A stretch of 64,000 nt of DNA. It comes from Burkholderia cepacia GG4 (GTDB taxonomy: Bacteria > Pseudomonadota > Gammaproteobacteria > Burkholderiales > Burkholderiaceae). The DNA is taken from the NCBI RefSeq assembly GCF_000292915.1, contig NC_018514.1, positions 992,001 to 1,056,000 on the forward strand, given 5' to 3'. Within the stretch, counting starts at the first letter, position 1, and every line of letters starts with the position of its first letter. Made by a program: the position numbers and the translations under genes. Positions 34,833 through 44,462 of the stretch are shown here, in pieces. Under the pieces are notes generated by a model. It did not search any database, had not been told where the DNA came from, and worked only from the letters and a program-made list of their open reading frames with translations.

Positions 34833-36761
34833 TCAGAACGTATAGCTGACCTTGCCGAACGCGGTGCGGCCGAGCGTGTTGTAGCCGTAGGCGGTCATGT
34901 ACTGACGGTCGAACAGGTTCGACAGCGTCGCCGACACGGTCAGGTGCGCGTTGACCCGGTACGACGCGCGCAGGTTCACGGTCAGGTACGACGGCAGATA
35001 CGTCGTATTGGCCGGGTCGTCGAACGTCGTGCCGCCGTAGTTCAGCGACGCGCCCGTGCTCAGTGCGTGCAGCTGGAATTCGTCCCACGTGTGGTCGACG
35101 TTGACGCTGACCGTCTGGCGCGGCCGGCGGCTGAGCCAGCTGTCGTTGGTTTCGTCCTGCGGATTCAGGAACCCGATCGCGACGCTCACCGGCGTATAGC
35201 GACCGATTGTGCCCTTGTACGACAGGTCGATCCCCTGGATATGCGCGCGGCCGATGTTCATCGGCGAGAACGTCGCGGGGTTGTACGCGATCAGGTTGTT
35301 GACGCGCGTGTCGTAGACCGCGGCGCTGAACGTGCCGTACGCGGTGTTCGCGTCGAGCGCGGCCTCGACCGAATCGCTGCGTTCGGGGTTGAGGTTCGGA
35401 TTGCCGTAGCCCGGGTAGTACAGGTCGTTGAACGACGGCAGGCGGAACGCATTGCCGTACGACACGCGCGCCGTGTACACCGGCGTAATCGCCCATGCCA
35501 GCGCCGCGTTGCCGGTGTTCACGGCCGTCCCGGCGATGATCTCGTGCCGGCCGGCGACGAACATCGTCACGCTGCCGAGCGTCGCCGATTGATGCAGCGA
35601 GAACGCGGAATCGTTGCGCGTGGGCACGCCGCTCGGCGCGTCGACCGGCAGGAATGCCTGTTCGCGCGTGAAGTCGTACGCGACCTTCGTCTCGCCCGAC
35701 AGCGGCAGGCCGAACAGGTGGAAGCCGTGCTCCTGATGGGTCAGCGAAGTCGACGTGCTGATGCGCTGCGAGTTGATCTGGTCGGTCGGGATGGTCGGGT
35801 CGCTCGCATACAGGAACTGGCGGTCGTTCGCATAACCGAACGACTGGTCGAACTGCGTGTCGGGTGTGATGTCGAGATGGAACGCGATGCCGGTCGTCAG
35901 TTGATGATCGAGCTCGCGGTTCGCGAAGCCGGCGTTGTCATAGGACAGGTCGGACCGGTGATACAGCGCGAACGTCGAGATCGACCAGTTGTCGCGCGCG
36001 TAGCCGAGGCGCGCATCGAGGTCCTGCGCGTGATACGGATTGCGGCCGTCCTCGTGGTACGGCAACACGGGGCGCGTCGCGTCGATGCCGGCCGTGTTGT
36101 AGTCGTGCAGGCCGAGCGCATAGGTGAGGCCGCCGAGCGCGGCGAGCGGCCCCGTCGACGGCACGGTGCCCGACGTGCGCAGCTGCGTGTCAAAGGTCTT
36201 GTTCGAGCCGCCGCCGAACGACACGGTGGTCTGGTTCGGCTGGTTGGCGGCGCGGCGCGTGAACAGTTGCACGACGCCGCCCATCGCGTTCGCGCCGAAC
36301 GACGCGGCGGCCGGCCCCGAAATCACCTCGACGCGCTCGAACGCGTCGGTCGGCAGGTTGGCCCACGGCGCGATGCCGGTGGTCGGCGAGCCGATCCGGA
36401 TCCCGTCGACGAACACCGCGACCTGGCTGGACGACGAGCCGCGGATGCTGACCGACGCGGACGAGCCGGGGCCGCCGGTCTGCGAGACGGTGACGCCCGG
36501 CAGCGTCGCGAGCGCCTGCGTGATGCTCGGGTCGCTCGGCGACAGCCGGTCGAGATCGGCGCGCGTGAGCACCTGCGTGGTCGCATAGCGCTGGTCGAAC
36601 GATTCGGGCAGGTGTCGCGTGTCGGTCACGCTGATCGTCGGCAGGTCGGTGCCGTCCGCAGGCTGCGACGACGGCGTGAGCGCCGGGTCGCCGGCCGCAT
36701 GGGCGATCGGGGAGAGCAGGGCCGTGGCGGCGGACGTGGCGAGAAGGTGGCGAAGGTTCAT
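34833..36761 (-). CDS. btuB: TonB-dependent vitamin B12 receptor
   Basis: A 642-residue outer-membrane receptor. It has a signal peptide (to AHAAG), a TonB box-like segment TDLPTISVTDTR, a plug domain with SVSIRGSSSSQVAVFVDGIRIG and a 22-strand barrel ending in the terminal Phe (GKVSYTF). The plug and length match BtuB, and a cobalamin riboswitch lies upstream on the same strand, which fixes the function. The barrel start region near DNAFxLPSFNDLYYP-like residues 465-480 is family-typical. The distance from riboswitch to start is unusually long (about 355 bases). Confidence 0.92.
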   Translation of the reverse strand: MNLRHLLATSAATALLSPIAHAAGDPALTPSSQPADGTDLPTISVTDTRHLPESFDQRYATTQVLTRADLDRLSPSDPSITQALATLPGVTVSQTGGPGSSASVSIRGSSSSQVAVFVDGIRIGSPTTGIAPWANLPTDAFERVEVISGPAAASFGANAMGGVVQLFTRRAANQPNQTTVSFGGGSNKTFDTQLRTSGTVPSTGPLAALGGLTYALGLHDYNTAGIDATRPVLPYHEDGRNPYHAQDLDARLGYARDNWSISTFALYHRSDLSYDNAGFANRELDHQLTTGIAFHLDITPDTQFDQSFGYANDRQFLYASDPTIPTDQINSQRISTSTSLTHQEHGFHLFGLPLSGETKVAYDFTREQAFLPVDAPSGVPTRNDSAFSLHQSATLGSVTMFVAGRHEIIAGTAVNTGNAALAWAITPVYTARVSYGNAFRLPSFNDLYYPGYGNPNLNPERSDSVEAALDANTAYGTFSAAVYDTRVNNLIAYNPATFSPMNIGRAHIQGIDLSYKGTIGRYTPVSVAIGFLNPQDETNDSWLSRRPRQTVSVNVDHTWDEFQLHALSTGASLNYGGTTFDDPANTTYLPSYLTVNLRASYRVNAHLTVSATLSNLFDRQYMTAYGYNTLGRTAFGKVSYTF

Positions 36762-37111
36762 GAGGCAGCTAGGGTGAGCGTGTTGCAGGTACGGCGACGG
36801 TAAGCGGGGGGCGGGCGGTGCCGCCTGGTTCGGGTTGGTCTATCGCGAGACCGGACAGCGTGGACGGTTGTCGCGGGTTTCGACTGGGCACCAGCCGGAC
36901 GAGACGATCGACACGGCACGGCGTAAGTGCGCGGATACGCAGCCGACTCTGGCGGCGCGGCGGCGCGACGCTTCCGGCGTGGCAGCGGAGGCGGAAAGGA
37001 TGGACATCGGAAAGGTCCTGAGGTCGGGCCGTCCATGCAACGGGGCGACCGCCAACGGCGGTGCTTGGCGCATCGGGACACCCCGCCCGGTGCGGCTGCT
37101 TGGACCTCGGG

Positions 37112-37285
37112 TCGATGGCAGGTCTCCTGGCTCGCGGGTCATCATCCGCGCCGGCCTTCCCGGTTTCCCAGTGGCGTGCGGTGGCGCGGATTCGCCGCTT
37201 ACAGTTGCGGGGGCAGCCGCAGATTCGAGGCGCTGCCTCTCCTGCGTTCCCTTTTGATCCCCTTCCGGGGAACCATCAGCGCGCA
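37112..37285 (-). ncRNA. Cobalamin riboswitch
   Basis: Read on the minus strand, the stretch contains the conserved cobalamin-element blocks in order: GGGAACGCAGG, the GCCCCCGCAACTGTAAGCGG core, GCCACTGGG, GGGAAGGC, and the closing GAGCCAGGAGACCTGCC (37117-37133). Binding of adenosylcobalamin shuts off the B12 uptake gene btuB downstream. Ends are approximate; the outer P1 pairing was not resolved base by base. Confidence 0.92.
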
Positions 37286-37366
37286 AGCCTAATGGCGAGC
37301 GCTCCGGCGCGTCAATCGCCGGGGCGAGCGGAGATGCAAAAAAACGTCATTGTTCGACGAATTATT

Positions 37367-38446
37367 TCAAAATTGTTTCGATTCGGGCATGCGAGCGCCG
37401 TTTTCAGTCTGACGAAACGCGCTGTCGGCGGTGCTGCAAGCGCGCCTGAACCGGCTCGGCGCCATGCCCGTCCACCGCAGGAATGCACGCCGAAATGCTT
37501 CCTCGCCACCGAAGCCGAGATGCGCGGCAATCCGCGCGACCGGCCAGTCCGACTCGTGCAGGCAGCGCCGCGCGACGTCGGTGAGACACTGCTCGCGCAA
37601 CGCGTGATAGCCGCTGCCTTCGGCCGCCAGCCGCCGCCGCAACGTCGCCTCGCTGACGCCGAGCCACGCCGCCAGGGCCGCGAGCGTCGGCAGCGTCTGC
37701 TCGCGCGCGAGCGCCGCGTCCAGAAATCCGCGCACCTGCTGCGCCCATGACACGACGGCCGGCGCCGCATCGATCAGACGAAACGGAAAATCGACCAGGA
37801 ACGCGTCGAGCTCGCCCGGCTGCCGGATCACGCGGGCATCGAGCCGCGCCGCGTCGAACGCGAAGCCGTAGGTCTTGCGGCCGACGGCGACCGGTGCGTT
37901 GAACAGCCCGAGCAGCGGCATCGCGTCGTCGCGGCACGGATGGCCGAGCCAGACTTCGTCCGGCCGCAGCGGCTGCCCGATCAGCCAGCCGAACAGCTGC
38001 AGATAGCAGAACAGCCCCGTCAAGTCGACGAGGCACGCGGCCGGGCTGCGCGTGCGGCGCAGCGAATCCATCCGGAACGTCGCGCGTCCGTCACGCACCG
38101 CGAGCGACAGCACGCCTGCGCGCGGCATCAGCATCTCGCAGAACTCGGCCGCGCAGCGGATCGCGTCGGCGAGCGTCGCGCAACTGAGCAGGCAGCGGCA
38201 CAGCAGGTCGACTTCCTGCTTGCGCATCGGCGGATGGCCGTTGCCGCGCGCGACCTGTGCTTCGAGCCGCTCGATCGCGTCGCGATACAGCGCGACGAAG
38301 CCGCCGGGCGTCGTCGTCGCAGCAGCAACGGCAGGCGGCGCAGGCGGTTGCGCCGGCGGCGCGCCGCTGCGCGTCAGCTCGTCGAGCAGGCGTGCGCCGA
38401 GACCCGGCAGCACGCGGCCGCGTGCCGGTAATGCGCGCTGTTTCAT
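37367..38446 (-). CDS. AraC-family regulator with arabinose-binding-type N-domain
   Basis: A 359-residue AraC regulator. The C-terminal two-HTH region runs from about residue 250 (LAAWLGVSEATLRRRLAAEG, then PVARIAAHLGFGGEEAFRRAFLRWTGMAPSRFR split at 320-350). The N-domain resembles PF12625, the arabinose-operon-type domain of OruR/ArgR-like regulators. ATG at 38446 with GGGAGAG upstream. It is divergent from the five-gene operon starting at 38616 across 169 bases and is the probable regulator of it. Confidence 0.88.
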   Translation of the reverse strand: MKQRALPARGRVLPGLGARLLDELTRSGAPPAQPPAPPAVAAATTTPGGFVALYRDAIERLEAQVARGNGHPPMRKQEVDLLCRCLLSCATLADAIRCAAEFCEMLMPRAGVLSLAVRDGRATFRMDSLRRTRSPAACLVDLTGLFCYLQLFGWLIGQPLRPDEVWLGHPCRDDAMPLLGLFNAPVAVGRKTYGFAFDAARLDARVIRQPGELDAFLVDFPFRLIDAAPAVVSWAQQVRGFLDAALAREQTLPTLAALAAWLGVSEATLRRRLAAEGSGYHALREQCLTDVARRCLHESDWPVARIAAHLGFGGEEAFRRAFLRWTGMAPSRFRRACSTADSAFRQTENGARMPESKQF

Positions 38447-38615
38447 GTCTCTCCCGATTTGATCGTTGCGACAGGGGCCGGTGAGCGGCCCGATAGGGGT
38501 TCGCCGGGCACCGCCACGCAAGAATGCTATCCACGCCGGCCGCTTTCGGCCTCGCCGGAACGGCGTAGGCGGCCGGCGTTGCATTCCGCCACGAACCCTC
38601 CGGGACGACCCGCGC

Positions 38616-38960
38616 ATGATCCAGATCGTAGATGAAATCACCCTCGCGCCCGAGCGCATTCCCGACGTGCTGGCACTGCTGCGCGACCGCTATTTGCCGG
38701 GCCACGCGGCGCGCGGACTGACGGCCGCCGGCCGCTGGGTGTCGCCGCCCATCGCGGTGCCGGGGCAGCCGAGCACGCTGTGGCTGACGTGGCAGGTCGC
38801 CGATGCGCCGTCGTACTACCGGATGCGCGCGCTGACCGATGGCGACGTCGTCGCGTTCTGGATGGCCGTCGACGCGCTGTGCGACGCCCGTCGCCGCCAC
38901 GTGATGACGGATGCCGACGCGCCGCTGCCCGCGCTGACGGAGGTCGACCATGCGGCATGA
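38616..38960 (+). CDS. Small protein of the dimeric alpha/beta-barrel type, unknown role
   Basis: A 114-residue protein (MIQIVDEITLAPERIPDVLALLRDRYLP) whose beta-alpha start and length resemble NIPSNAP/Dabb-like ferredoxin-fold proteins. No catalytic motif is recognised. It is the first gene of an operon behind an AraC regulator and overlaps the next gene by 11 bases. Such proteins often accompany aromatic or polyketide oxidoreductases as cyclase or monooxygenase-like partners; that is inference. Confidence 0.6.
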   Translation: MIQIVDEITLAPERIPDVLALLRDRYLPGHAARGLTAAGRWVSPPIAVPGQPSTLWLTWQVADAPSYYRMRALTDGDVVAFWMAVDALCDARRRHVMTDADAPLPALTEVDHAA

Positions 38961-39582
38961 CACGGCCCAGGTATTCGTTTCGGCTAGCGCCGATGCCGGT
39001 GCGATCGAACGTGCATTGCGCGACGCCGCACACACGCTGCCCGGCGCGACCCGCGTCGCGCTCGCGCGCAATCTGGACGGTTGCTGGGGCGCGGGCGACT
39101 ACACGCTCGACGTGCTGCGCGACGAACGCGCGACCGATGACGAGACGGATTTCAACATGCTGGCCCGCCTGCCTGGCGTCGTGCGGATCGACGGCGCCGC
39201 GTGCCGCGCGATCGGCGGCGGCCTGCGCGAACCGGCGCTGCGCGACGGCGTATGGCGCACGCTGATGCTGCGCGTACGGCCGGCGGCCAACGAGGCTCAG
39301 GTGCGCGACCTCGAGCGCGAGTTGCTGCGCATGCCGGCGTTCATGCCCGGCATCCGCAACTGGCGGCTGAGCCGGATCGCGACGCCGGGCGCGTGGACCC
39401 ACGTATGGCAACAGGAATTCGCGCGCGTCGACGATCTGCTCGGCGAATACCTGCTGCATCCGTATCACTGGGGCTGGGTCGACCGCCGGTTCGACGCCGA
39501 AAGCCCCGACTGGACGGTGGATGCGATCTCGCACGCGTTCTGTCCGCTCGCGTCGAGCCTGCTGGCCGACACGGCGGCGTGA
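38950..39582 (+). CDS. Dabb-domain-like protein
   Basis: A 210-residue protein with two probable ferredoxin-like halves; the second (VWRTLMLRVRPAANEAQVRDLERELLRMPAFMPGIRNWRLSRI, residues 99-141, in parts) has the stress-responsive A/B-barrel (Dabb) pattern, and the C-terminal YLLHPYHWGWVDRRFDAESPDWTVD is typical of Dabb proteins. Start ATG overlaps the end of the preceding gene by 11 bases. Function unknown. Confidence 0.65.
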   Translation: MRHDTAQVFVSASADAGAIERALRDAAHTLPGATRVALARNLDGCWGAGDYTLDVLRDERATDDETDFNMLARLPGVVRIDGAACRAIGGGLREPALRDGVWRTLMLRVRPAANEAQVRDLERELLRMPAFMPGIRNWRLSRIATPGAWTHVWQQEFARVDDLLGEYLLHPYHWGWVDRRFDAESPDWTVDAISHAFCPLASSLLADTAA

Positions 39583-39638
39583 CACGCGGCGCGCATGCAA
39601 TCCGCCGCAATGCAAACGACAACACTGGAGACATCATC

Positions 39639-40631
39639 ATGCGAGCCCTGCTGATCGACCGCGTCGGGCATTCCGACGCACTGCGACTGGCCGACGTTCC
39701 CGCCCCGAAGCCGGGCCACGGCGACGTGCTGATCCGCGTTGCATACGCGGGCGTCAATCCCGCCGACTGGAAATGCCGCGAAGGCTATCTCGGCGCGTTC
39801 ATGCAGATCACGTTTCCGTTCGTGATCGGCTTCGACGCGGCCGGTGTGGTCGAGGCGGTCGGCGACGGCGTCGAAGGCTTCGCGCCCGGGATGCGCGTGT
39901 TTGCGCAGACCGACGTCGGTGCGGGGCGCTGGGGCGCGTATGCGGAATACGTCGCGGTGCGCCACGACTCGGTCGTGCGCCTGCCCGACGCGGTCGGCTT
40001 CGCGGAAGCGGCGGCCACGCCGACGCCCGCGCTGGCCGCGTGGGCCGGCCTGTTCGACGACGGCGGGCTGCGTGCGGGGCAGACCGTACTCGTGCATGGC
40101 GGCGCGGGCGCGGTCGGCACGTTCGCGATCCAGCTTGCCGCACAGGCCGGCGCGCGCGTCGCGGCGACCTGCTCGGCCCGCAACCGCGCGACCGTCGAAT
40201 CGCTCGGCGCGGCGGCGAGCATCGACTATCGCGCGCAGGACATCGCGGCGGCCGTGCGGGCGTGGGCGCCCGGCGGCGTCGACGTCGTGCTCGACGCGGT
40301 CGGCGGCGACACGCTGCCCGCCGCCCTCGACCTGCTCGCACCGGGCGGCACGCTCGTGAACGTCATGACGCTCGCGGCCGGCGAGGCGGAGCGGCTGGCC
40401 TCGACGGCGGCCGAAGCCGCGCGGCGCGGCCTGCGCACCGCGATGACCTACAGCCGGATGCCGAGCGGCGCCACGCTCGCATCGATCGCCGAACGGCTCG
40501 GCCGGCGCGCGTTGCGCGTGCCGCGCTTCGACAGTTTCCCGCTCGAACAGGCGGCGCGCGCACTCGACCTCGTTCAAACGGGCGACGCGAAAACCAAGTT
40601 CGTGCTGCACGTTGCGGATATCGCGGGTTGA
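39639..40631 (+). CDS. NADPH:quinone reductase-like MDR oxidoreductase
   Basis: A 330-residue zinc-free medium-chain dehydrogenase: GHGDVLIRVAYAGVNPADWK, GFDAAGVVEAVGDGV, and the NADPH-binding LVHGGAGAVGTFAIQLA at about 146-162. The zinc Cys/His ligands of alcohol dehydrogenases are absent, as in the quinone reductase/zeta-crystallin branch. It could reduce a quinone or enone in the operon's pathway. Start ATG at 39639 with a CTGGAGA site. Confidence 0.88.
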   Translation: MRALLIDRVGHSDALRLADVPAPKPGHGDVLIRVAYAGVNPADWKCREGYLGAFMQITFPFVIGFDAAGVVEAVGDGVEGFAPGMRVFAQTDVGAGRWGAYAEYVAVRHDSVVRLPDAVGFAEAAATPTPALAAWAGLFDDGGLRAGQTVLVHGGAGAVGTFAIQLAAQAGARVAATCSARNRATVESLGAAASIDYRAQDIAAAVRAWAPGGVDVVLDAVGGDTLPAALDLLAPGGTLVNVMTLAAGEAERLASTAAEAARRGLRTAMTYSRMPSGATLASIAERLGRRALRVPRFDSFPLEQAARALDLVQTGDAKTKFVLHVADIAG

Positions 40632-40674
40632 AGCCGCACGAACTGCACCGACCCCATCACTCACCGGAGACATC

Positions 40675-41550
40675 ATGACCGACACCCGAACCGCGACGCT
40701 CGCGGGCAAATGCGCGCTCGTGACGGGCGCGAGCCGCGGCATCGGCCGCGCGATCGCGCAGCGCCTCGCGTCCGAAGGCGCGACCGTCGTCGTGACGGCG
40801 CGCAGCCTCACGCAATCGGCGACGACCGCCGGCACGCTCGCCGAAACCGTCGCGCTGATCGAACAGGCCGGCGGCCGCGCGATCGCACTGGCGGCCGACC
40901 TGTCGAACCCTGCCGAGCGCGATGCGCTCGTCGCGCGCGCGGCCCAGGCGGCCGGCGGCCTCGACATCCTCGTGAACAACGCGGGCGTGGCCGATTACGC
41001 ATGCGTCGACGCGATGCCGATGGCGATGTTCGACACGACGATCGAGCACTATCTGCGCATTCCGTTCGCACTGACCCAGGCCGCGATTCCGCTGATGCGC
41101 GCGCGCGGCGCCGGCTGGATCGTCAACGTCGGGTCGGTCACCGCGCTCGCACCGCTGCGGCCGTTCGACGATTTCTCGCGCGCGGGCGGTGCGACCGTCT
41201 ACGCGGCGGTCAAGGCCGCTTTGTCGCGCTTCACCCAAGGGCTCGCGGCCGAACTCGAAGCCGACGGCATCGCGGTGAACCTGGTCGCGCCGAGCACCGC
41301 GATCCGCACGCCGGGCGCGGCCCGCTACATCCCCGAAGGCTATCCGACCGAGGACGTCGCGTATCTCGCGGAAACCGCGCTCGCGCTGTGCAGCCTGCCG
41401 GCACGCGAGCGCACCGGCCTCGTCACGCACAGCCTGCATTTCCCGCTGTCGCAGGGGCTCGCGGTGCGCTCGCTCGACGGCCGCACGCCGTTGCCGCCGC
41501 CCGCGATTCCCGCGTATGCGCATCCCCACATCGACCCGACAGGACACTGA
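40675..41550 (+). CDS. SDR-family oxidoreductase
   Basis: A 291-residue classical SDR: VTGASRGIG, VTARS after beta2 (NADP likely), NNAG, Ser in VGSVTALAPL, and YAAVK with an insertion (RPFDDFSRAGGATV) between Ser and Tyr. The C-terminus is about 40 residues longer than usual and departs from the DGG ending. It is 43 bases after the quinone reductase with CCGGAGA upstream. Confidence 0.84.
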   Translation: MTDTRTATLAGKCALVTGASRGIGRAIAQRLASEGATVVVTARSLTQSATTAGTLAETVALIEQAGGRAIALAADLSNPAERDALVARAAQAAGGLDILVNNAGVADYACVDAMPMAMFDTTIEHYLRIPFALTQAAIPLMRARGAGWIVNVGSVTALAPLRPFDDFSRAGGATVYAAVKAALSRFTQGLAAELEADGIAVNLVAPSTAIRTPGAARYIPEGYPTEDVAYLAETALALCSLPARERTGLVTHSLHFPLSQGLAVRSLDGRTPLPPPAIPAYAHPHIDPTGH

Positions 41551-41551
41551 C

Positions 41552-42376
41552 ATGACGCATTCGATTCGCTTCGACGGCGGCACCGCCGTGATTACCGGCG
41601 CGGCCAGCGGCATCGGTAGCGGGCTTGCGCGCCACGCGGCCGCGCTCGGCATGCGTGTCGTGCTGGCCGACCTCGACCCGGCAAAGCTCGACGCGTTCGC
41701 CGCGACGCTCGACACTGACGTGCTGTGCGTGCCGACCGACGTCAGCCGTCCGGAAGCCGTCGACGCGCTGGCCGACGCCGCATGGCAACGCTTCGGCGGC
41801 GTCGACCTGCTGTTCAACAACGCGGGGGTGATGGCGACCGGCTTCAGTTGGGAAATCACGCCGGAACGGTTCGAGCGCAGTTTCGCGATCAACGTGCATG
41901 GCGTACTGAACGGGATCCGCAGCTTCGTACCGCGGATGCTCGCACGCAACCTGCCGGCGCGCATCGTCAATACCGCGTCGGTCGGCGGGTTCCTGCCGAG
42001 CCCGCTGATGTCGCCGTACTCGGCGACGAAATTCGCGGTGGTCGCGCTGACCGAATCGCTGTACGGCGAGCTGAAAATGCTCGGTGCGCCGGTCGGCGTG
42101 TCGCTGCTTGCGCCGGGCCCCGTGCAGTCGGGCATTTTCAACGACCCGTTCGGCGCTGCGCACGACCGGCCCGAGGTGCAGGGCTTCGTCGATACGATGC
42201 GCGCAATGCTGAACGCGCACGGACTCACGCCCGACGCATTCGCTGCGCGGGTGTTCGACGGCATCCGCGACGGGCGCTACTGGCTGATTCCGCAGCCGGA
42301 GACGCTCGACGGCGCGCTGCAGCGGCGCACCGCGGACATCCTCGCCGCGCGCGATCCGTCGCTGCCGTCATTGTGA
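41552..42376 (+). CDS. SDR-family oxidoreductase
   Basis: A 274-residue classical SDR: ITGAASGIG, LADLD (NAD likely), FNNAG, Ser in NTASVGGFLP and YSATK. It resembles the branch with GxFxVNxxGVxNG and a GVSLLAPGPVQSGIF region seen in carbonyl reductases. It begins one base after the preceding stop, so the two SDRs are tightly coupled. Last gene of the AraC-linked operon; a short GC hairpin (42381-42403) follows. Confidence 0.87.
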   Translation: MTHSIRFDGGTAVITGAASGIGSGLARHAAALGMRVVLADLDPAKLDAFAATLDTDVLCVPTDVSRPEAVDALADAAWQRFGGVDLLFNNAGVMATGFSWEITPERFERSFAINVHGVLNGIRSFVPRMLARNLPARIVNTASVGGFLPSPLMSPYSATKFAVVALTESLYGELKMLGAPVGVSLLAPGPVQSGIFNDPFGAAHDRPEVQGFVDTMRAMLNAHGLTPDAFAARVFDGIRDGRYWLIPQPETLDGALQRRTADILAARDPSLPSL

Positions 42377-42414
42377 CGCGGGCCGGCCGACCGACACGGC
42401 CGGCTCACGCCAGG

Positions 42415-42648
42415 TCACATATGCGTGCCGCCGTGCGTGCGGCCGCTCGGGTCGCCGCCGCGATCGGGCGGCGTATTGTTCTGATCGATCTTCGCGAGCA
42501 CGAAGCCGGCAGGCGCATGGTGAGGAGCCTGCGCGACATGGTCGCGCGGCGGTGCGGCGGGAAAACCGGCTGACGTAACGCCCGGTTGAGCGAACGCCGA
42601 AAGGGATGCTGCCGCGAGGGCGGCGGCGACGATCGCGTGCGTGTTCAT
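42415..42648 (-). CDS. Small secreted protein, unknown function
   Basis: A 77-residue protein: signal peptide MNTHAIVAAALAAASLSAFAQ, then a Pro/Gly/His-rich mature part (APPRDHVAQAPHHAPAG, ending GRTHGGTHM). AAGGAGT lies 6 bases before the ATG. It converges with the SDR at 41552-42376. The His-rich tail could bind metal; nothing more can be said. Confidence 0.65.
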   Translation of the reverse strand: MNTHAIVAAALAAASLSAFAQPGVTSAGFPAAPPRDHVAQAPHHAPAGFVLAKIDQNNTPPDRGGDPSGRTHGGTHM

Positions 42649-42778
42649 GGCGACTCCTTCTTCACGACTGACTACGGGACAACCTAATCAGTCTAGGGCG
42701 CGAAACTTAACGCGGCGTGAAGGCGTCGCCGTGTGCGGATGACGGGTGGTTCATGCCGTCACCCGCGCAGCGCGACGG

Positions 42779-43753
42779 TCATGCCGGGGCTGATACCAGC
42801 GCGCAGAAATTCTCGAGGTCGACGTTGCCGCCGCTGATCACGATGCCGACACGCTTGCCCTTCAACGCGTCCTTCATCCGGCGCGCGGCCGCGAACGACA
42901 GGCAGCCGGTCGGCTCGACGACAATCTTCATACGGGTCGCGAAGAACCGCATGCAGTCGACCAGTTCCGCGTCGGTCGCGGTCAGGATGTCGTCGACGTC
43001 GCGCCGCAGGATCGGGAACGTCAGGTTGCCGAGGTGCTGCGTCTGCGCGCCGTCGGCGATCGTGCGCGGCGTATCGATGTGGACGATCGACCCGGACCGG
43101 AACGATTGCTGGCCGTCGTTGCCGGCTTCCGGTTCGACGCCGTACAGCTTCGCGTGCGGCGACAGCGCGCGCGTCGCGAGTGCCGTGCCCGACAGCAGGC
43201 CGCCGCCGCCGAGCGGCGTGAACACCGCGTCGAGCGGCCCGACTTCGTCGAACAGTTCCTTTGCCGCCGTGCCCTGGCCCGCGATCACGTCCGCGTGATC
43301 GTACGGCGGGATCAGCGTGAGCCCGTGCTGGTCAGCGAGGTCGCGGCCGATCTGCTCGCGGTCCTCGGTATAGCGGTCGTAGGTCACGACGTTGCCGCCG
43401 TAGCCGCGCGTCGCGGCCATCTTCGCGGCCGGCGCATCCTGCGGCATCACGATCGTCGCCGGAATGTCGAGGATGCGCGCCGACAGTGCGATCGCCTGCG
43501 CATGGTTGCCGGACGAGAACGCGACGACGCCGTGGCGGCGCTGCGTCGCGTCGAAGCGCGACAGCGCGTTGAACGCGCCGCGGAACTTGAACGCACCCAT
43601 GCGCTGCAGGTTCTCGCACTTGAAGAACACCTGCGCGCCGAACGCTGCGTCGATCGTCCGCGACGTCATCACGGGCGTGCGGTGCGCGTGGCCTTCAAGC
43701 CGGGTCGCGGCGGCCGCGACGTCGTCGTAGGTGGGGAGGGTCGGAGTGTTCAT
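42779..43753 (-). CDS. Threonine/serine dehydratase family PLP enzyme
   Basis: A 324-residue fold-type II PLP enzyme. PLP-binding K56 lies in MGAFKFRGA, SSGNHAQA follows near 83 and the phosphate-binding GGGGLLSG near 185; the C-terminal ISGGNVDL is typical. There is no ACT domain, so it is of the catabolic/serine-racemase-like type, which also includes threo-3-hydroxyaspartate ammonia-lyase. The start at 43753 (MNTPTLPTYDD) is preferred to the longer frame from 43807. It lies 70 bases after the PAS regulator in the same direction. Confidence 0.88.
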   Translation of the reverse strand: MNTPTLPTYDDVAAAATRLEGHAHRTPVMTSRTIDAAFGAQVFFKCENLQRMGAFKFRGAFNALSRFDATQRRHGVVAFSSGNHAQAIALSARILDIPATIVMPQDAPAAKMAATRGYGGNVVTYDRYTEDREQIGRDLADQHGLTLIPPYDHADVIAGQGTAAKELFDEVGPLDAVFTPLGGGGLLSGTALATRALSPHAKLYGVEPEAGNDGQQSFRSGSIVHIDTPRTIADGAQTQHLGNLTFPILRRDVDDILTATDAELVDCMRFFATRMKIVVEPTGCLSFAAARRMKDALKGKRVGIVISGGNVDLENFCALVSAPA

Positions 43754-43823
43754 GAGTCGCTCGTCGGAAGGGTCAGTCAACAGGGAGGCGGGGCGCGCCA
43801 CGGGCACGCGTCCGCATCACGCA

Positions 43824-44462
43824 TCATTTCGCATCGTTGTATACGGTGGCGCGCGATACGCCGAGGTGCTGCGACACGATTTCCATCGCGCGGCGCACCT
43901 CGAGGAAACCGTCGGCCTTCAGCGCCTGCATCAGCTCGCGGCGCTGGTCGGTCTTCAGCTCGCGCGGCGTGGTCGCGAGGCGCGTCGCGAACGCATCGAT
44001 GCGTTGCCGGATCGCGTCCGCGCCGGCTGGATCGAGCGTTTCGGCGACCGGTTCGCCTTCCGTGCTGCAGAACTGGTTCAGCATCCCCTGGAAGCCGCGG
44101 AACAGCGTGACGTCCGCGTTCAGGCACAGCGCGGCCACATAGCGGCCGGCCGAATCCTTGATGCCGATCGACGTGCTTTTTGCGGTGCGGCCGTCGGCGA
44201 AGCGGTTCGCGTAGTTGGCGAGCACCTGCGGGAAGTCGTCGTCCGCGATGCGGGCGAGCCCGAGCTCGGTTGCCGGATCGCCGACCGCGCGGCCGGACAG
44301 ATTGTTGTGGATCGAGAGGATCGCGTGCTCCGGCGTGCGCAGGTCGTGCACGACGACCTCGGTGAACGGCGCGAACATCGCGCCGAGCCCTTCGGCGATG
44401 CGCTGCACCTGCTCGATCAGCGACGCCTGTTCCGACTGGAGTGTTTGGCGGGGCGGGGTCAT
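43824..44462 (-). CDS. YheO-like PAS/HTH transcriptional regulator
   Basis: A 212-residue protein with a YheO-type PAS domain (PF08348, residues about 18-130: EGLGAMFAPFTEVVVHDL, GRTAKSTSIGIKDSAGRYVAALCLN) and a C-terminal HTH (PF13309, LKADGFLEVRRAMEIVSQHLGVSRATVYND split at 178-210). The start ATG at 44462 overlaps the stop of the YbaK-like gene (ATGA), so the two are translationally coupled. It probably regulates the adjacent dehydratase gene. Confidence 0.87.
   Translation of the reverse strand: MTPPRQTLQSEQASLIEQVQRIAEGLGAMFAPFTEVVVHDLRTPEHAILSIHNNLSGRAVGDPATELGLARIADDDFPQVLANYANRFADGRTAKSTSIGIKDSAGRYVAALCLNADVTLFRGFQGMLNQFCSTEGEPVAETLDPAGADAIRQRIDAFATRLATTPRELKTDQRRELMQALKADGFLEVRRAMEIVSQHLGVSRATVYNDAK

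Noticed and set aside
36840..37286. Open frames between the riboswitch and btuB
   Set aside because: They read through the riboswitch and encode Arg/Ser/Pro-rich sequence with no ribosome site.
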